Assembly: GCA_045646145.1 (NCBI GenBank)
Contig: JAZRKE010000007.1
Span: forward strand, 1 to 19,377
DNA: 19,377 bases
From: SIG565 sp045646145
Lineage (GTDB): Bacteria; Bacillota; Clostridia; Oscillospirales; Acutalibacteraceae
Direction: 5' to 3'
Within the stretch, counting starts at the first letter, position 1; each line of letters begins with the position of its first letter. A model generated the notes under the pieces. It saw nothing but the letters and a program-made list of their open reading frames with translations. It was not told where the DNA came from and made no database searches. A program made the translations under genes and the position numbers. Shown here one piece after another: positions 5,161-14,667 of the stretch.

Positions 5161-6615
5161 ATGAATAAAGATATTAAGGATTTAACCATGATAATGGACC
5201 TTTATGAAATGACAATGGCTAACGGCATACTCTGCAGTGATATGCGTGATACCGTTACCTATTTCGATATGTTCTTCCGCCGTGTTCCCGAAAATGGCGG
5301 CTTTGCTATTATGGCGGGTATTGAGCAGCTAATGCAATATTTTAATAGTTTGCATTTTGACAGTGAGGATATTGAGTATTTAAAATCTTTAAATCTTTTT
5401 TGCGATGAGTTTATTGAGTATCTTGGGAATTTTAAATTTTCATGTGATGTGTGGGCTATTCCTGAGGGCACGCCTATTTTTCCGAATGAACCGATAGTAA
5501 CTGTAAAGGGTCCTGCGATTCAGGCTTTTATGGTGGAAACTATGGTGTTACTTACCATTAATCATCAGTCTTTAATTGCTACTAAGGCTAACCGAATTGC
5601 TACTGCTGCTCAGGGCCGAGCCGTTATGGAGTTTGGTGCCCGTCGAGCTCATAGCTATGATGCTGCAGTGTACGGTGCACGTGCGGCAATAATAGGCGGT
5701 TGCGTGGGAACCTCTTGTATTAAATCGGCTAAGGATTTCGATGTTGTCGCGTCAGGCACAATGGCACATAGCTGGATTCAGCTTTTTGAGGATGAATATA
5801 CTGCCTTTAAAAATTATGCCGAGCGTTATCCCGATAGCTGCGTACTGCTCGTAGATACCTATAATGTTTTGAAATCCGGCATACCAAATGCTATAAAGGT
5901 CTTTGATGAGGTTTTGGCACCTATGGGTAAGCGTCCCGTGGGAATTCGAATTGATAGCGGCGATATTACCTACTTGACCCGCCGCGTTCGCAAAATGCTT
6001 GATGATGCGGGTTATCCCGATTGCAAAATTTGTGTTTCCAATTCGCTCGACGAATATCTTATCCGCGATATGCTTATGCAGGGTGCACAGGTTGATACCT
6101 TTGGTGTAGGTGAACGTCTGATTACAGCGTCTCCTGAGTCGGTTTTCGGCGGTGTATATAAGCTTTCTGCAGTCGAGAAGGACTCAGTTACAACACCTAG
6201 AATTAAAATCAGCGAGAATATTGCTAAAATTACAATTCCCGGCGTTAAAATTCCGTGGAGACTTTATGATAACGAAACGGGCAAGGCTATTGCCGATGTT
6301 ATAACACTTAATTACGAAAAGATTGACGATAGTAAGCCATATGAAATATTTGACCCTGTTCACACTTGGAAGAGAAAGACGGTTGAAAACTTCACCGCTA
6401 AAAAGCTTCAGGTAAAGCTCTTCGAAAACGGAAAACAGGTCTACACTTCGCCCTCGGTTAAGGAAATTTCCAAATACCGAGCAGAACAGGTTGAAACCCT
6501 TTGGGATGAGGTTAAGCGTTTTGAAAAGCCACACACATATTATGTAGATTTATCACAGGACCTATGGGAACAGAGAAACGAACTACTTAATAAACATTCT
6601 GTGAAAGGAAAATAG
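5161..6615 (+). CDS. pncB: Nicotinate phosphoribosyltransferase
   Basis: 484 residues. ATG 5161 is preferred to the upstream in-frame codon at 5113 because AAGGGAAG lies just before it and family N-termini begin close to 'LTMIMDLYEMTMANG'. The enzyme joins nicotinate to PRPP with ATP hydrolysis to make nicotinate mononucleotide, the entry step of the Preiss-Handler NAD salvage route, in the cytoplasm. Visible family features are 'YEMTMANG', 'RRVPENGGFAIMAG', 'EFGARRAH', the active-site region 'GTMAHSW' with H203 (the likely phosphorylated histidine) and 'GIRIDSGD' in the PRPP-binding barrel. The length fits the Gram-positive type. It is first in a tight operon, with 2 bases separating it from the following lipoprotein gene. 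The assignment is secure. Confidence 0.96.
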   Translation: MNKDIKDLTMIMDLYEMTMANGILCSDMRDTVTYFDMFFRRVPENGGFAIMAGIEQLMQYFNSLHFDSEDIEYLKSLNLFCDEFIEYLGNFKFSCDVWAIPEGTPIFPNEPIVTVKGPAIQAFMVETMVLLTINHQSLIATKANRIATAAQGRAVMEFGARRAHSYDAAVYGARAAIIGGCVGTSCIKSAKDFDVVASGTMAHSWIQLFEDEYTAFKNYAERYPDSCVLLVDTYNVLKSGIPNAIKVFDEVLAPMGKRPVGIRIDSGDITYLTRRVRKMLDDAGYPDCKICVSNSLDEYLIRDMLMQGAQVDTFGVGERLITASPESVFGGVYKLSAVEKDSVTTPRIKISENIAKITIPGVKIPWRLYDNETGKAIADVITLNYEKIDDSKPYEIFDPVHTWKRKTVENFTAKKLQVKLFENGKQVYTSPSVKEISKYRAEQVETLWDEVKRFEKPHTYYVDLSQDLWEQRNELLNKHSVKGK

Positions 6616-6617
6616 AT

Positions 6618-7190
6618 ATGAAAAGAATTATATCATTAATTTTGGCTTTATTTATTTGCTTTGTGTGTTGTGCGTGTAATGACGTTACCGATAATGAATA
6701 TAAGGGTGGCAATGGTATTGATTTAATCGCCTTATTAAAGGATGGAAAAATTCCTGAAATTGATATAGCGCTCGGCACCGCAGTGGATACTATTGCTGTT
6801 TCTGAGGGACACTCTCACGAATCGGGCGAAGAGGCTCACGGTTATTCCAGTGTTGTGGGTAATAAGTATTCCTATTTTTTAAATGAACACGCATCTGCAT
6901 ATTATAAAAATACGAAAAAGGATAAGGGTATTTCGGTTGTGCTCAGTGTTAGTGAGGCATTTTCACTTAAATGTAACAGCTTTGTGTCAGCCGAGCAGGT
7001 AAAAGAGGCATTTCCAAACATCGAGTTCACCGAGGGCACAGTTGATAAAAACGATTTAACCATTATGCCTTATATGCTCGATACAACTAAAAAATTGACC
7101 TATACAAGCGGCAAACGTCAGGCGGTTTTCTATATTATGGATGACCAACTCATCGCCGTCGCATTAATTGACACAGAAAATTGGAACTAA
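6618..7190 (+). CDS. Small lipoprotein with a His/Glu-rich patch, function unknown
   Basis: 190 residues, ATG 6618 with AAGGA 8 bases upstream. The N-terminus is a lipoprotein signal: MKR, a hydrophobic core, and a lipobox-like 'VCCAC' with C20 as the lipidated residue. The protein should be anchored on the outer face of the membrane. Around residues 60-75 is 'SEGHSHESGEEAHGYSS', with three histidines and three glutamates in 12 residues, which could bind a metal ion. The remainder looks like a small globular domain with no motif I recognise. It starts 2 bases after pncB stops and ends 1 base before the ABC exporter start, so its translation is probably coupled to both. A link to exporter function or NAD precursor supply is possible, but only by position. 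Confidence 0.75.
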   Translation: MKRIISLILALFICFVCCACNDVTDNEYKGGNGIDLIALLKDGKIPEIDIALGTAVDTIAVSEGHSHESGEEAHGYSSVVGNKYSYFLNEHASAYYKNTKKDKGISVVLSVSEAFSLKCNSFVSAEQVKEAFPNIEFTEGTVDKNDLTIMPYMLDTTKKLTYTSGKRQAVFYIMDDQLIAVALIDTENWN

Positions 7191-7191
7191 A

Positions 7192-8904
7192 ATGCTAAAA
7201 AGATTTTTAAAATACTATAAACCGCATAAAAAGATATTCGCCCTTGATATGTCGGCGTCTCTTGCTATTTCGGTTATCGGTATCATCTACCCGATAATCA
7301 CGAGAAATATGCTGAATGTTTTTATACCTGAACATAAATATAATCTAATAATTATTTCGGGTGTGGCGTTACTTGCTATTTATTTTATTAGAATGCTGCT
7401 TATGTATTTCATCCAGTATGCAGGGCATATGATGGGTGTAAGAATGCAGGCTCAGATGCGAAGCGATATGTTCGCCCATCTGCAAAAGCTACCCTACAAA
7501 TTTTATGATGATAATGAAACGGGCAAAATTATGGCGCGTATGACCAACGATTTAATGATGGTCAGCGAGCTTGCGCACCATGGACCTGAAAACATAATTA
7601 TATCTTCAATTTCCATTATTGCGTCGTTTGCATACCTTGCCACAATAAACTGGAAATTGGCGCTTATTGTGTTTTTATGTATTCCCGTTATGGCATTCGT
7701 TGCCGCTAAAATGCGCCTTAGAATGAAAAGCGCATTTAAAAAAAGCCGCCAGTCGCTCGCAGAAATTAATGCGGCACTTGAGAGTAGTGTAAGCGGCATA
7801 AGGGTTACCAAGGCTTTTACAAACGAGAAAGAGGAAAAGCGAAAATTTGAAAAGGGTAACACCGAATTTTTAGAGGCTCGTAAAGAAGCATATAACCTTA
7901 TGGGCAGATTTCACTCATTTACTTCATTTGTTACTGATGTTTTCAACGTAATAGTGTTAATTTTCGGTGGAATTTTCCTATATAAAGGACTTATAAATTT
8001 GGGCGACTATTCGGCATTTATTGTGTCGGTGGGTGTATTTTTAAATCCTGTTACAACACTTATCAATTTTACCGAGCAGTTTCAGGATGGTGTTACGGGC
8101 TTTGAACGTTTTTTGGAGATTATGGATGCAAAGCCCGAGGAGGATATACCTACAGCGATGCCTAAAACTGATATTCAGGGCCACATTGAATTTAAAAATG
8201 TGTGGAGCAGTTATGATGGCGAGAATGACGTGCTTAAGGATTTAAGCCTTAATATAAAAAAGGGGAGTACCTTTGCTTTGGTAGGCTCAAGTGGCGGAGG
8301 GAAAACCACTGTGTGTCATTTGCTGCCGCGATTTTACCCAGTGCAGTCGGGCGATATTTTAATTGACGGCACATCAATTACCGATATAACGGTCGATTCG
8401 CTCAGGCGTAGTATCGGTATAGTGCAGCAGGATATTTACCTTTTTAATGCAAGTATTAAGGATAACATTCTTTATGGTAGACCCGAGGCTAGTGAAGGTG
8501 AAGTGATTGAGGCGGCTAAACGTGCCAATATCCATGAATATATTATGAGTCTGCCCGAGGGCTATGATACAATTATCGGTGAGCGTGGCGTTAAGCTTTC
8601 TGGCGGACAGAAGCAGAGGCTTAGTATTGCAAGGGTTTTCCTTAAAAATCCGCCTATACTTATCCTAGATGAAGCCACAAGTGCGCTTGATAACACAACC
8701 GAGATTTTAATTCAGCAGTCACTTGATGAGCTGTGTCAAGGCAGAACAACAATAGTGGTAGCCCATAGGCTTTCCACCGTTAAAAATGCCGATGAAATTG
8801 CGGTTATTGAAAACGGAACCATTACCGAGCAGGGCACACATGAATATTTAATGCAACAAAACGGCGTATATGCCAAATTATATAATTTACAATTTACAAG
8901 ATAG
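7192..8904 (+). CDS. ABC exporter half-transporter (fused membrane and ATPase domains)
   Basis: 570 residues. ATG 7192 comes right after the lipoprotein stop; an in-frame TTG at 7168 would overlap that gene and is less likely. Residues 1 to about 310 form a six-helix ABC exporter membrane domain and residues 330-570 the ATPase. Walker A is 'GSSGGGKTT' (365-373, K371), the signature is 'LSGGQKQR' from L469, Walker B is 'ILILDE' (489-494, catalytic E494) and the switch histidine is H525. All key residues are present, so it should be active. It is MsbA/BmrA-like and exports an unidentified substrate. Many Clostridia carry such transporters as heterodimer pairs, but no partner lies next to it, so a homodimer is likely here. 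Confidence 0.93.
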   Translation: MLKRFLKYYKPHKKIFALDMSASLAISVIGIIYPIITRNMLNVFIPEHKYNLIIISGVALLAIYFIRMLLMYFIQYAGHMMGVRMQAQMRSDMFAHLQKLPYKFYDDNETGKIMARMTNDLMMVSELAHHGPENIIISSISIIASFAYLATINWKLALIVFLCIPVMAFVAAKMRLRMKSAFKKSRQSLAEINAALESSVSGIRVTKAFTNEKEEKRKFEKGNTEFLEARKEAYNLMGRFHSFTSFVTDVFNVIVLIFGGIFLYKGLINLGDYSAFIVSVGVFLNPVTTLINFTEQFQDGVTGFERFLEIMDAKPEEDIPTAMPKTDIQGHIEFKNVWSSYDGENDVLKDLSLNIKKGSTFALVGSSGGGKTTVCHLLPRFYPVQSGDILIDGTSITDITVDSLRRSIGIVQQDIYLFNASIKDNILYGRPEASEGEVIEAAKRANIHEYIMSLPEGYDTIIGERGVKLSGGQKQRLSIARVFLKNPPILILDEATSALDNTTEILIQQSLDELCQGRTTIVVAHRLSTVKNADEIAVIENGTITEQGTHEYLMQQNGVYAKLYNLQFTR

Positions 8905-8929
8905 TTAAATGTTGATTTCGGAGGAATTT

Positions 8930-11344
8930 ATGGCAACCGACAAGTTAAGGCAAAAAGTTTTGCCTACAATAGTTTTAAGGGGAATCGTACCCTTTCCGGA
9001 TACAACTACCGGATTTGATATAGGCAGGGCTGCATCTCTTAATGCGCTTAAAAATGCGCTGGATGGCGACAGGCTGGTCTTTTTAATAACACAAACCGAT
9101 ATGAGTGAGGATTATCCTGCACTTGATACTTTAGCCCCTATTGGTTGTGTGGCATATGTAAGTCAGATGCTTAAAATGCCTGATGGCACTGTAAAGGTAG
9201 TTGTAGAATCTAAATACAGAGCTTTATTTAACGGAAAAAATTTAAGCGGAAGACAGGACCTTCTCGTACTTGACACATCCGAATGTAAAGTAGAAAAGGG
9301 CTTTGGTGATGCCCTTTACAGCGAGGCACTGCTTCGCCGTCTTAAAGATGAATTTACACTTTATTGCGAGTATATTCCAAAAATGGCACCCGATATTGTA
9401 AAGACGGTTCTTGAGGCAAAGGCGGAGAACTTAGACTCTATTACCGACTACATAGCCTATAATATCCGTTGCCCGTATAATGCGAAAATAGATATTCTGG
9501 CAGAACTTTCGGCTGAAAACAGGGCAGTGTTGCTTATATCCTTACTCGAAAAAGAGCGCGGCATTTTAGAACTTGACCGTGAACTCGGCGAAAAGGTAAG
9601 AGAGCAGATAGACGATAACAACCGTGAATACTTTTTAAAAGAGCAGATGAAAGCTATTAACGCCGAACTATACGGCGATGATTCACCCGAGGATGAATTC
9701 AGCGAGTATAGTGAGAAAATCAAGTCGCTGAGCGCTGATAGTTCCGTCAAGGAAAAGCTTACTAAAGAATTAAACAAGCTGTTTAAACTGCCACAAGGCT
9801 CACACGACGGCGGCGTTATAAGAGGATATTTAGATACCTGCATCGAACTGCCGTGGGAAGCTTACACAAACGATAAAATTGATATCGGTGCTGCACGCAA
9901 AATCCTCGACCGCGATTTTTACGGTATGGAGAAGGTGAAATCCAGAATTCTTGAAATGCTCTCGGTATATCTGTTAGCACCCGAAATTAAGGGACAGATT
10001 ATCTGTCTTGTTGGTCCTCCCGGTGTCGGTAAAACGAGTATAGGCAAAACCATAGCCGAATGTATGGGCAGACGCTTTGCGAGGGTGTCTTTAGGCGGTG
10101 TCAGAGATGAAGCCGAGATAAGAGGACACAGACGCACCTACGTTGCGGCTATGCCCGGTAAAATTATCAATGCTATAAAGCAGGCAGGCTGTGGTAACCC
10201 CCTTATTCTACTCGACGAAATTGATAAACTCGGTAGCGACTATAAGGGAGACCCCGCATCAGCTATGCTTGAGGTTTTAGACCCCGAGCAGAATGCTAAT
10301 TTTACCGACCACTATTTAGATATGCCCTACGATTTAAGCAAGGTGCTCTTTATTACTACCGCAAACACGGTGGACACTATTCCCGCACCGCTTCTTGACC
10401 GTATGGAAATAATTGAGTTATCGAGCTACACAAGGGAAGAAAAGTTTTCTATTGCCAAGCGCCATTTAGTAGGCAAACAGATGAAGCGCCATGGATTAAG
10501 CCGAGATAATTTCCGCATTACCGATGCCGCAATTTATAGCCTTACCGATTATTACACCCGTGAGGCAGGCGTCAGAAAATTAGAGCGTGAAATAGCGGCA
10601 CTCTGCCGCAAGAGCGCAAAAATGCTTGTGGAAGAAAAGTGCGAAAGGGTAGTAGTTAACCCGAAGATGATTGAGAGTATGCTCGGTAAACGCCGCTACA
10701 CACCCGAAGAGATACTTAAGCAGGACGAAATAGGTGTTGTAAACGGACTTGCCTGGACGGCAGTCGGCGGTGAAATAATGCAACTTGAGGTCGCTGTATG
10801 CTCGGGTACGGGTAAATTAGTGCTGACAGGCTCACTCGGTGAGGTTATGCAGGAGTCCGCCAAGGCGGCGGTAACCTTTGTTCGTTGCCACGCTGCAGAG
10901 TTCGGCATTCCGAATGATTTTTACAGTAAAAATGATATTCATATTCACGCTACCGAGGCGGCTGTTCCAAAGGACGGTCCATCGGCAGGTGTTACCATAA
11001 CGGTAGCGCTTGTATCGGCGCTTACAGGCTGTCCTGTGAAAAGGGACGTTGCTATGACGGGCGAAGTTACCATTCGCGGCAGAGTGCTGAAAATCGGCGG
11101 ACTAAAGGAAAAGAGTATGGCGGCATACCGCGGCGGAGTAAAAACCGTATTCATACCATCAGATAATACTGTCGACCTTGACGAAATCGATGCTGCTTGT
11201 CTTGAAAACATTGAGTTTATTCCCGTAAACACTGTAAATGATATAATCAAATCGGCTATCGTGGGGCTTAAAAGCCAAAGATTACCGAAAAAATCAGGTG
11301 GCGAAAAGACTTCTGTTGGTGTGCAGAATACAGTAAGACAGTAG
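8930..11344 (+). CDS. lon: ATP-dependent protease Lon
   Basis: 804 residues, a full-length LonA. ATG 8930 follows GGAGG (8920-8924); the ATG at 8909 is in frame but lies ahead of that site. The N-terminal LON domain (about 1-200) is followed by a helical linker ('EYFLKEQMKAINAELYG'). The AAA+ module has Walker A 'GPPGVGKT' (362-369) and Walker B with D429 and E430. The C-terminal protease domain has catalytic S685 in 'KDGPSAGVT' and K728 in 'GGLKEKSMAA', the usual 43-residue spacing. It degrades misfolded and regulatory proteins in the cytoplasm. No CtsR or CIRCE-like operator is seen upstream and it appears to be transcribed from the pncB promoter. It is followed 8 bases later by ysxC, a common Firmicute order. 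Confidence 0.97.
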   Translation: MATDKLRQKVLPTIVLRGIVPFPDTTTGFDIGRAASLNALKNALDGDRLVFLITQTDMSEDYPALDTLAPIGCVAYVSQMLKMPDGTVKVVVESKYRALFNGKNLSGRQDLLVLDTSECKVEKGFGDALYSEALLRRLKDEFTLYCEYIPKMAPDIVKTVLEAKAENLDSITDYIAYNIRCPYNAKIDILAELSAENRAVLLISLLEKERGILELDRELGEKVREQIDDNNREYFLKEQMKAINAELYGDDSPEDEFSEYSEKIKSLSADSSVKEKLTKELNKLFKLPQGSHDGGVIRGYLDTCIELPWEAYTNDKIDIGAARKILDRDFYGMEKVKSRILEMLSVYLLAPEIKGQIICLVGPPGVGKTSIGKTIAECMGRRFARVSLGGVRDEAEIRGHRRTYVAAMPGKIINAIKQAGCGNPLILLDEIDKLGSDYKGDPASAMLEVLDPEQNANFTDHYLDMPYDLSKVLFITTANTVDTIPAPLLDRMEIIELSSYTREEKFSIAKRHLVGKQMKRHGLSRDNFRITDAAIYSLTDYYTREAGVRKLEREIAALCRKSAKMLVEEKCERVVVNPKMIESMLGKRRYTPEEILKQDEIGVVNGLAWTAVGGEIMQLEVAVCSGTGKLVLTGSLGEVMQESAKAAVTFVRCHAAEFGIPNDFYSKNDIHIHATEAAVPKDGPSAGVTITVALVSALTGCPVKRDVAMTGEVTIRGRVLKIGGLKEKSMAAYRGGVKTVFIPSDNTVDLDEIDAACLENIEFIPVNTVNDIIKSAIVGLKSQRLPKKSGGEKTSVGVQNTVRQ

Positions 11345-11352
11345 GTGAAGAT

Positions 11353-11940
11353 ATGAATTTTAATTTAGCAATGTTCGAGAATTCTTACGGTGTTGTTTCG
11401 CAATTGCCGGAGTCTACACTACCCGAAATTTGCTTTGCTGGTAAATCCAATGTGGGTAAATCTTCACTCATAAATAAAACCCTCGGCAGAAAGGCTTTAG
11501 CTCGAGTGAGCTCTAAACCGGGGAAAACAGTTACCATTAATTTTTATAAGCTCGATACTGTGCGCATTGTCGATCTACCTGGGTATGGTTATGCTAAGGT
11601 TGATTACAAGGAAAAAGAGCGCTGGGCAGATTTAATGGAGGGATATTTTAAAGCTCGGAGAAATATCCCTATAGTCTTTCAGCTTATAGATATGCGCCAT
11701 AAGGTAGGGGAATTTGATTTGTCAATGATGGAGTTCCTGAATTACTACAAAACACCTTATATGATACTGCTTACTAAATGCGATAAACTTAATAAAACTG
11801 AGTTTCAGACAAGACTTCAGTCTATAAAAACAGAACTTGACGGGATTATACCTGAGAATACCGAAGTTTTACCCGTTTCAGCACTTTCGGGTGTTGGCAT
11901 AGACCAAATTCGCGAAAAAATAGAAAATTTAACAAAATAA
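11353..11940 (+). CDS. ysxC: Ribosome biogenesis GTPase YsxC/EngB
   Basis: 195 residues, the normal family length. ATG 11353 has an AGGTGA site overlapping the end of lon. GTP-binding motifs are clear: G1 'GKSNVGKSS' from G30 with K36, G3 'DLPGYGYA' from D74, G4 'TKCD' at 141-144 and G5 'SAL' near residue 176. YsxC (YihA/EngB in Gram-negatives) helps late assembly of the 50S ribosomal subunit and is usually essential. It is the last gene of the operon, ending 5 bases before a strong terminator. Assignment is secure. Confidence 0.96.
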   Translation: MNFNLAMFENSYGVVSQLPESTLPEICFAGKSNVGKSSLINKTLGRKALARVSSKPGKTVTINFYKLDTVRIVDLPGYGYAKVDYKEKERWADLMEGYFKARRNIPIVFQLIDMRHKVGEFDLSMMEFLNYYKTPYMILLTKCDKLNKTEFQTRLQSIKTELDGIIPENTEVLPVSALSGVGIDQIREKIENLTK

Positions 11941-11945
11941 ACTCT

Positions 11946-11972
11946 AAAAGCCCTTTGAAAAGAAGGGCTTTT
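11946..11972 (+). terminator. Intrinsic terminator after ysxC
   Basis: AAAAGCCCTT (11946-11955) pairs with AAGGGCTTTT (11963-11972) around a 7-nt loop, with the 3' arm supplying the T-run. The alaS -35 box starts 2 bases later. Confidence 0.85.
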
Positions 11973-11973
11973 A

Positions 11974-12002
11974 TTGACAAATACCCTATTTAGTAATATA
12001 AT
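11974..12002 (+). promoter_or_regulatory. Consensus sigma-A promoter of alaS
   Basis: TTGACA (11974-11979), a spacer of exactly 17 bases and TATAAT (11997-12002): both boxes match consensus perfectly. Transcription should start near 12009, leaving a leader of about 30 bases, which is too short for a T-box riboswitch. High constitutive expression is inferred. Confidence 0.88.
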
Positions 12003-12037
12003 TATTTTGTATGTAAATCTGTTAATAGGTGATAAAA

Positions 12038-14665
12038 ATGAAATGGACTTCTTTAAATGATTTAAGAGAAAAATATCTTTCCTTCTTTGAGGGTAAGGGA
12101 CATTTGCGCCTTGGTAGCTTTTCTTTGGTGCCACAGGGGGATAAGTCGCTGTTACTTATAAACTCAGGCATGGCACCTATGAAAAAATATTTCACAGGTG
12201 AGGTAGTGCCGCCCCGTAACCGTGTTACAACCTGTCAGAAATGTATCCGCACACCCGACCTTGAGCGTGTAGGACACACTGCCCGCCACGGTACTTATTT
12301 TGAAATGCTTGGAAACTTCTCTTTCGGAGATTATTTTAAAGAACAGGCAATCCAGTGGGCTTGGGAGTTTTTAACGGAAACTCTCGAAATCCCTGCAGAC
12401 CTGCTCTGGCCTTCTGTTTATGAGGAGGATGACGAAGCTTATGCCATTTGGCGCGATAAAATTGGTGTAAAAGAAGAACACATAGTAAAGCTCGGCAAGG
12501 CGGATAACTTCTGGGAGCACGGCACAGGTCCTTGCGGCCCGTGTAGTGAGATTTATTTCGACCGCGGTGAGAAATACGGCTGCGGCAGCCCCGACTGTAA
12601 ACCCGGTTGCGACTGCGACAGATATATGGAAATCTGGAACAATGTATTTTCTCAGTTCAACAATATGGGTGACGGCACCTATACCGAGCTTGAGAACAAA
12701 AATATTGATACCGGTATGGGACTTGAGCGTCTTGCCTGCATTATGCAGGGTGTTGACAATATGTTCGAGGTTGATACCGTACGAAATATTTTAGATAAGG
12801 TTTGCGAGTTGTCGGGTAAAACCTATGGAAAGGAAAATAGCACCGATGTTTCCATCCGCGCTGTTACCGACCACGCCCGTGCCGCTACCTTTATGATTAG
12901 CGACGGCATTATCCCGTCAAACGAGGGCAGAGGCTATGTGCTTCGCCGTCTTATAAGAAGAGCCGCAAGACACGGTAAGCTAATCGGTATTAACGGCGCA
13001 TTTTTAGAGTTTCTTGCCGATACCGTTATCAAACAGAACGAGGCAGGCTACCCCGAGCTTAACGAAAAGCAGGAATTAATTAAAAAGGTTATTTCCTTTG
13101 AAGAGGCGGCATTTGCTAAGACTATTGACCAAGGTCTTGCTATTCTATCCTCTCTTACCGTTAAGGGTGGTAAGCTTTCGGGTGACGATGCCTTTAAACT
13201 CTACGATACCTACGGCTTCCCGCTTGATTTAACTAAAGATATATTAGCCGAAAATGATATGACCTTGGATGAGGAGCGTTTTAATGTCTTAATGCAGGAG
13301 CAGAGAGATAAGGCAAGAAAGGCGAGAAAATCGGCAGACGGTGAAAGCTGGAAGAGTGACGGTATGGCATTCGATAATATTGCCGCAACCGAGTTTGTGG
13401 GCTATGAGGCTGACACTGCTGAAGCTACAGTTTTAGATATTGTGGTTGACGGTGAGCATAAGGCTGCAGCGGAAGAAAACGATAGCGTAATTATAGTTTT
13501 AGATAAAACACCTTTCTATGCCGAGAGTGGCGGACAGGTTGGAGATACAGGTAAAATTAAAGGTAAGAACTTTAGGATACGCGTTTTTGATACCAAGAAA
13601 ACTGCCGACGGTATTTTCATACATTACGGTAAGGTTTTAGAGGGCAGTGTTCTTATAAAAGATAAGGCAGTGGCAGAAATTGATACTGTTCGCCGCGATG
13701 CTATTCGTCGCAGTCATACAGCGGCACATTTACTGCAGGCGGCACTCCGACAGGTTCTCGGCACCCATGTTGAACAGGCAGGAAGTATGGTAAGCGATAC
13801 CGTAACACGATTTGACTTCACCCATTTCTCAGCCCTCACACCCGAGGAAATAGAGAAGGTTGAAAATATAGTAAACGGCGTTATTTTAGAAGCTATTTCC
13901 GTTGAAAATCGCGAAATGCCGATAGATGAGGCTAAAAAGCTCGGCGCTATGGCGCTTTTTGGCGAAAAGTACGGAGATACTGTGCGTGTTGTTAAGGTAG
14001 CCGATAAATCGGTTGAGTTCTGTGGCGGCACACACGTTTCAAATACAGGAAAAATAGGTATGTTTAAAATCGTTTCAGAATCAAGCGTTGCGGCAGGTGT
14101 CCGTCGAATTGAAGCGGTTACGGGCTTTAATGTATTAAAACTCATAAATGATAAACAGGCGCTCATTAATGCAACTGCGGCAACCCTTAAGGTAGGAAAT
14201 GCCGCAGAAATAGCCAAGCGAGCCTTAGCGGTTATGGAAGAATTAAAGACCAAGGAAAAAGAGCTTCAGGCACTCGAAACTGAGCTCGCTCTCGGAAAAC
14301 TCCAGGAAATCCTTAAGAATGAAACGGTTATAGGTGAATTAAAAGTAATTTGTGCGGCAATTGATAATTCCTCGGCGGATGAAATCCGTTCTATTTGTGA
14401 AAAGGTTAAGAACGATAACGAAAAAGCCGTTATTATTTTAGCGGCAAATACGAGTCAAAAACTTACCTTCTGTGCTGCGGCAGGAAAAGCGGCTGTGGCA
14501 AAGGGTATTAAGGCGGGTGAAATTGTCGGCGCGGTAGCAAAAGTAACAGGCGGTAACGGCGGCGGTAGACCCGATATTGCTATGGCAGGCGGTAAGGATG
14601 CTTCCAAGATAGACGAGGCGCTAAACGTTGGTAAGGCTCTGATTACCGAGAAAATAGGAGGCTAA
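12038..14665 (+). CDS. alaS: Alanine-tRNA ligase
   Basis: 875 residues, full length. ATG 12038 is chosen because AGGTGA (12027-12032) precedes it; an in-frame GTG at 12029 lies inside that site. The N-terminal class II catalytic domain ('FEGKGHLRLGSFSLVP', 'ARHGTYFEMLGNFSFGDYF') charges tRNA-Ala. The editing domain carries the zinc ligands H560 and H564 (HTAAH) and C662 and H666 (CGGTH). The C-Ala domain ends with the Gly-rich 'GGNGGGRPD' (G838 to D846). A cysteine cluster 'CGSPDCKPGCDC' near residue 188 is a common insertion in this family and may hold zinc. It is first in a three-gene unit, 2 bases before the HIT gene. Firmicute alaS genes often carry a T-box leader; this one does not. Confidence 0.97.
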   Translation: MKWTSLNDLREKYLSFFEGKGHLRLGSFSLVPQGDKSLLLINSGMAPMKKYFTGEVVPPRNRVTTCQKCIRTPDLERVGHTARHGTYFEMLGNFSFGDYFKEQAIQWAWEFLTETLEIPADLLWPSVYEEDDEAYAIWRDKIGVKEEHIVKLGKADNFWEHGTGPCGPCSEIYFDRGEKYGCGSPDCKPGCDCDRYMEIWNNVFSQFNNMGDGTYTELENKNIDTGMGLERLACIMQGVDNMFEVDTVRNILDKVCELSGKTYGKENSTDVSIRAVTDHARAATFMISDGIIPSNEGRGYVLRRLIRRAARHGKLIGINGAFLEFLADTVIKQNEAGYPELNEKQELIKKVISFEEAAFAKTIDQGLAILSSLTVKGGKLSGDDAFKLYDTYGFPLDLTKDILAENDMTLDEERFNVLMQEQRDKARKARKSADGESWKSDGMAFDNIAATEFVGYEADTAEATVLDIVVDGEHKAAAEENDSVIIVLDKTPFYAESGGQVGDTGKIKGKNFRIRVFDTKKTADGIFIHYGKVLEGSVLIKDKAVAEIDTVRRDAIRRSHTAAHLLQAALRQVLGTHVEQAGSMVSDTVTRFDFTHFSALTPEEIEKVENIVNGVILEAISVENREMPIDEAKKLGAMALFGEKYGDTVRVVKVADKSVEFCGGTHVSNTGKIGMFKIVSESSVAAGVRRIEAVTGFNVLKLINDKQALINATAATLKVGNAAEIAKRALAVMEELKTKEKELQALETELALGKLQEILKNETVIGELKVICAAIDNSSADEIRSICEKVKNDNEKAVIILAANTSQKLTFCAAAGKAAVAKGIKAGEIVGAVAKVTGGNGGGRPDIAMAGGKDASKIDEALNVGKALITEKIGG

Positions 14666-14667
14666 AA

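Noticed and set aside
9457..11250. Several minus-strand ORFs under lon
   Set aside because: The plus strand encodes a complete, highly conserved Lon; the antisense frames are low-complexity Ser/Leu-rich shadows.
11941..12037. T-box riboswitch before alaS
   Set aside because: The interval contains a terminator for ysxC and then a consensus promoter only about 30 bases from the start; there is no room for the T-box stems or sequence.
13714..14253. A 179-residue minus-strand ORF under alaS
   Set aside because: It lies wholly inside the conserved editing domain of AlaRS and looks like a codon-bias shadow.
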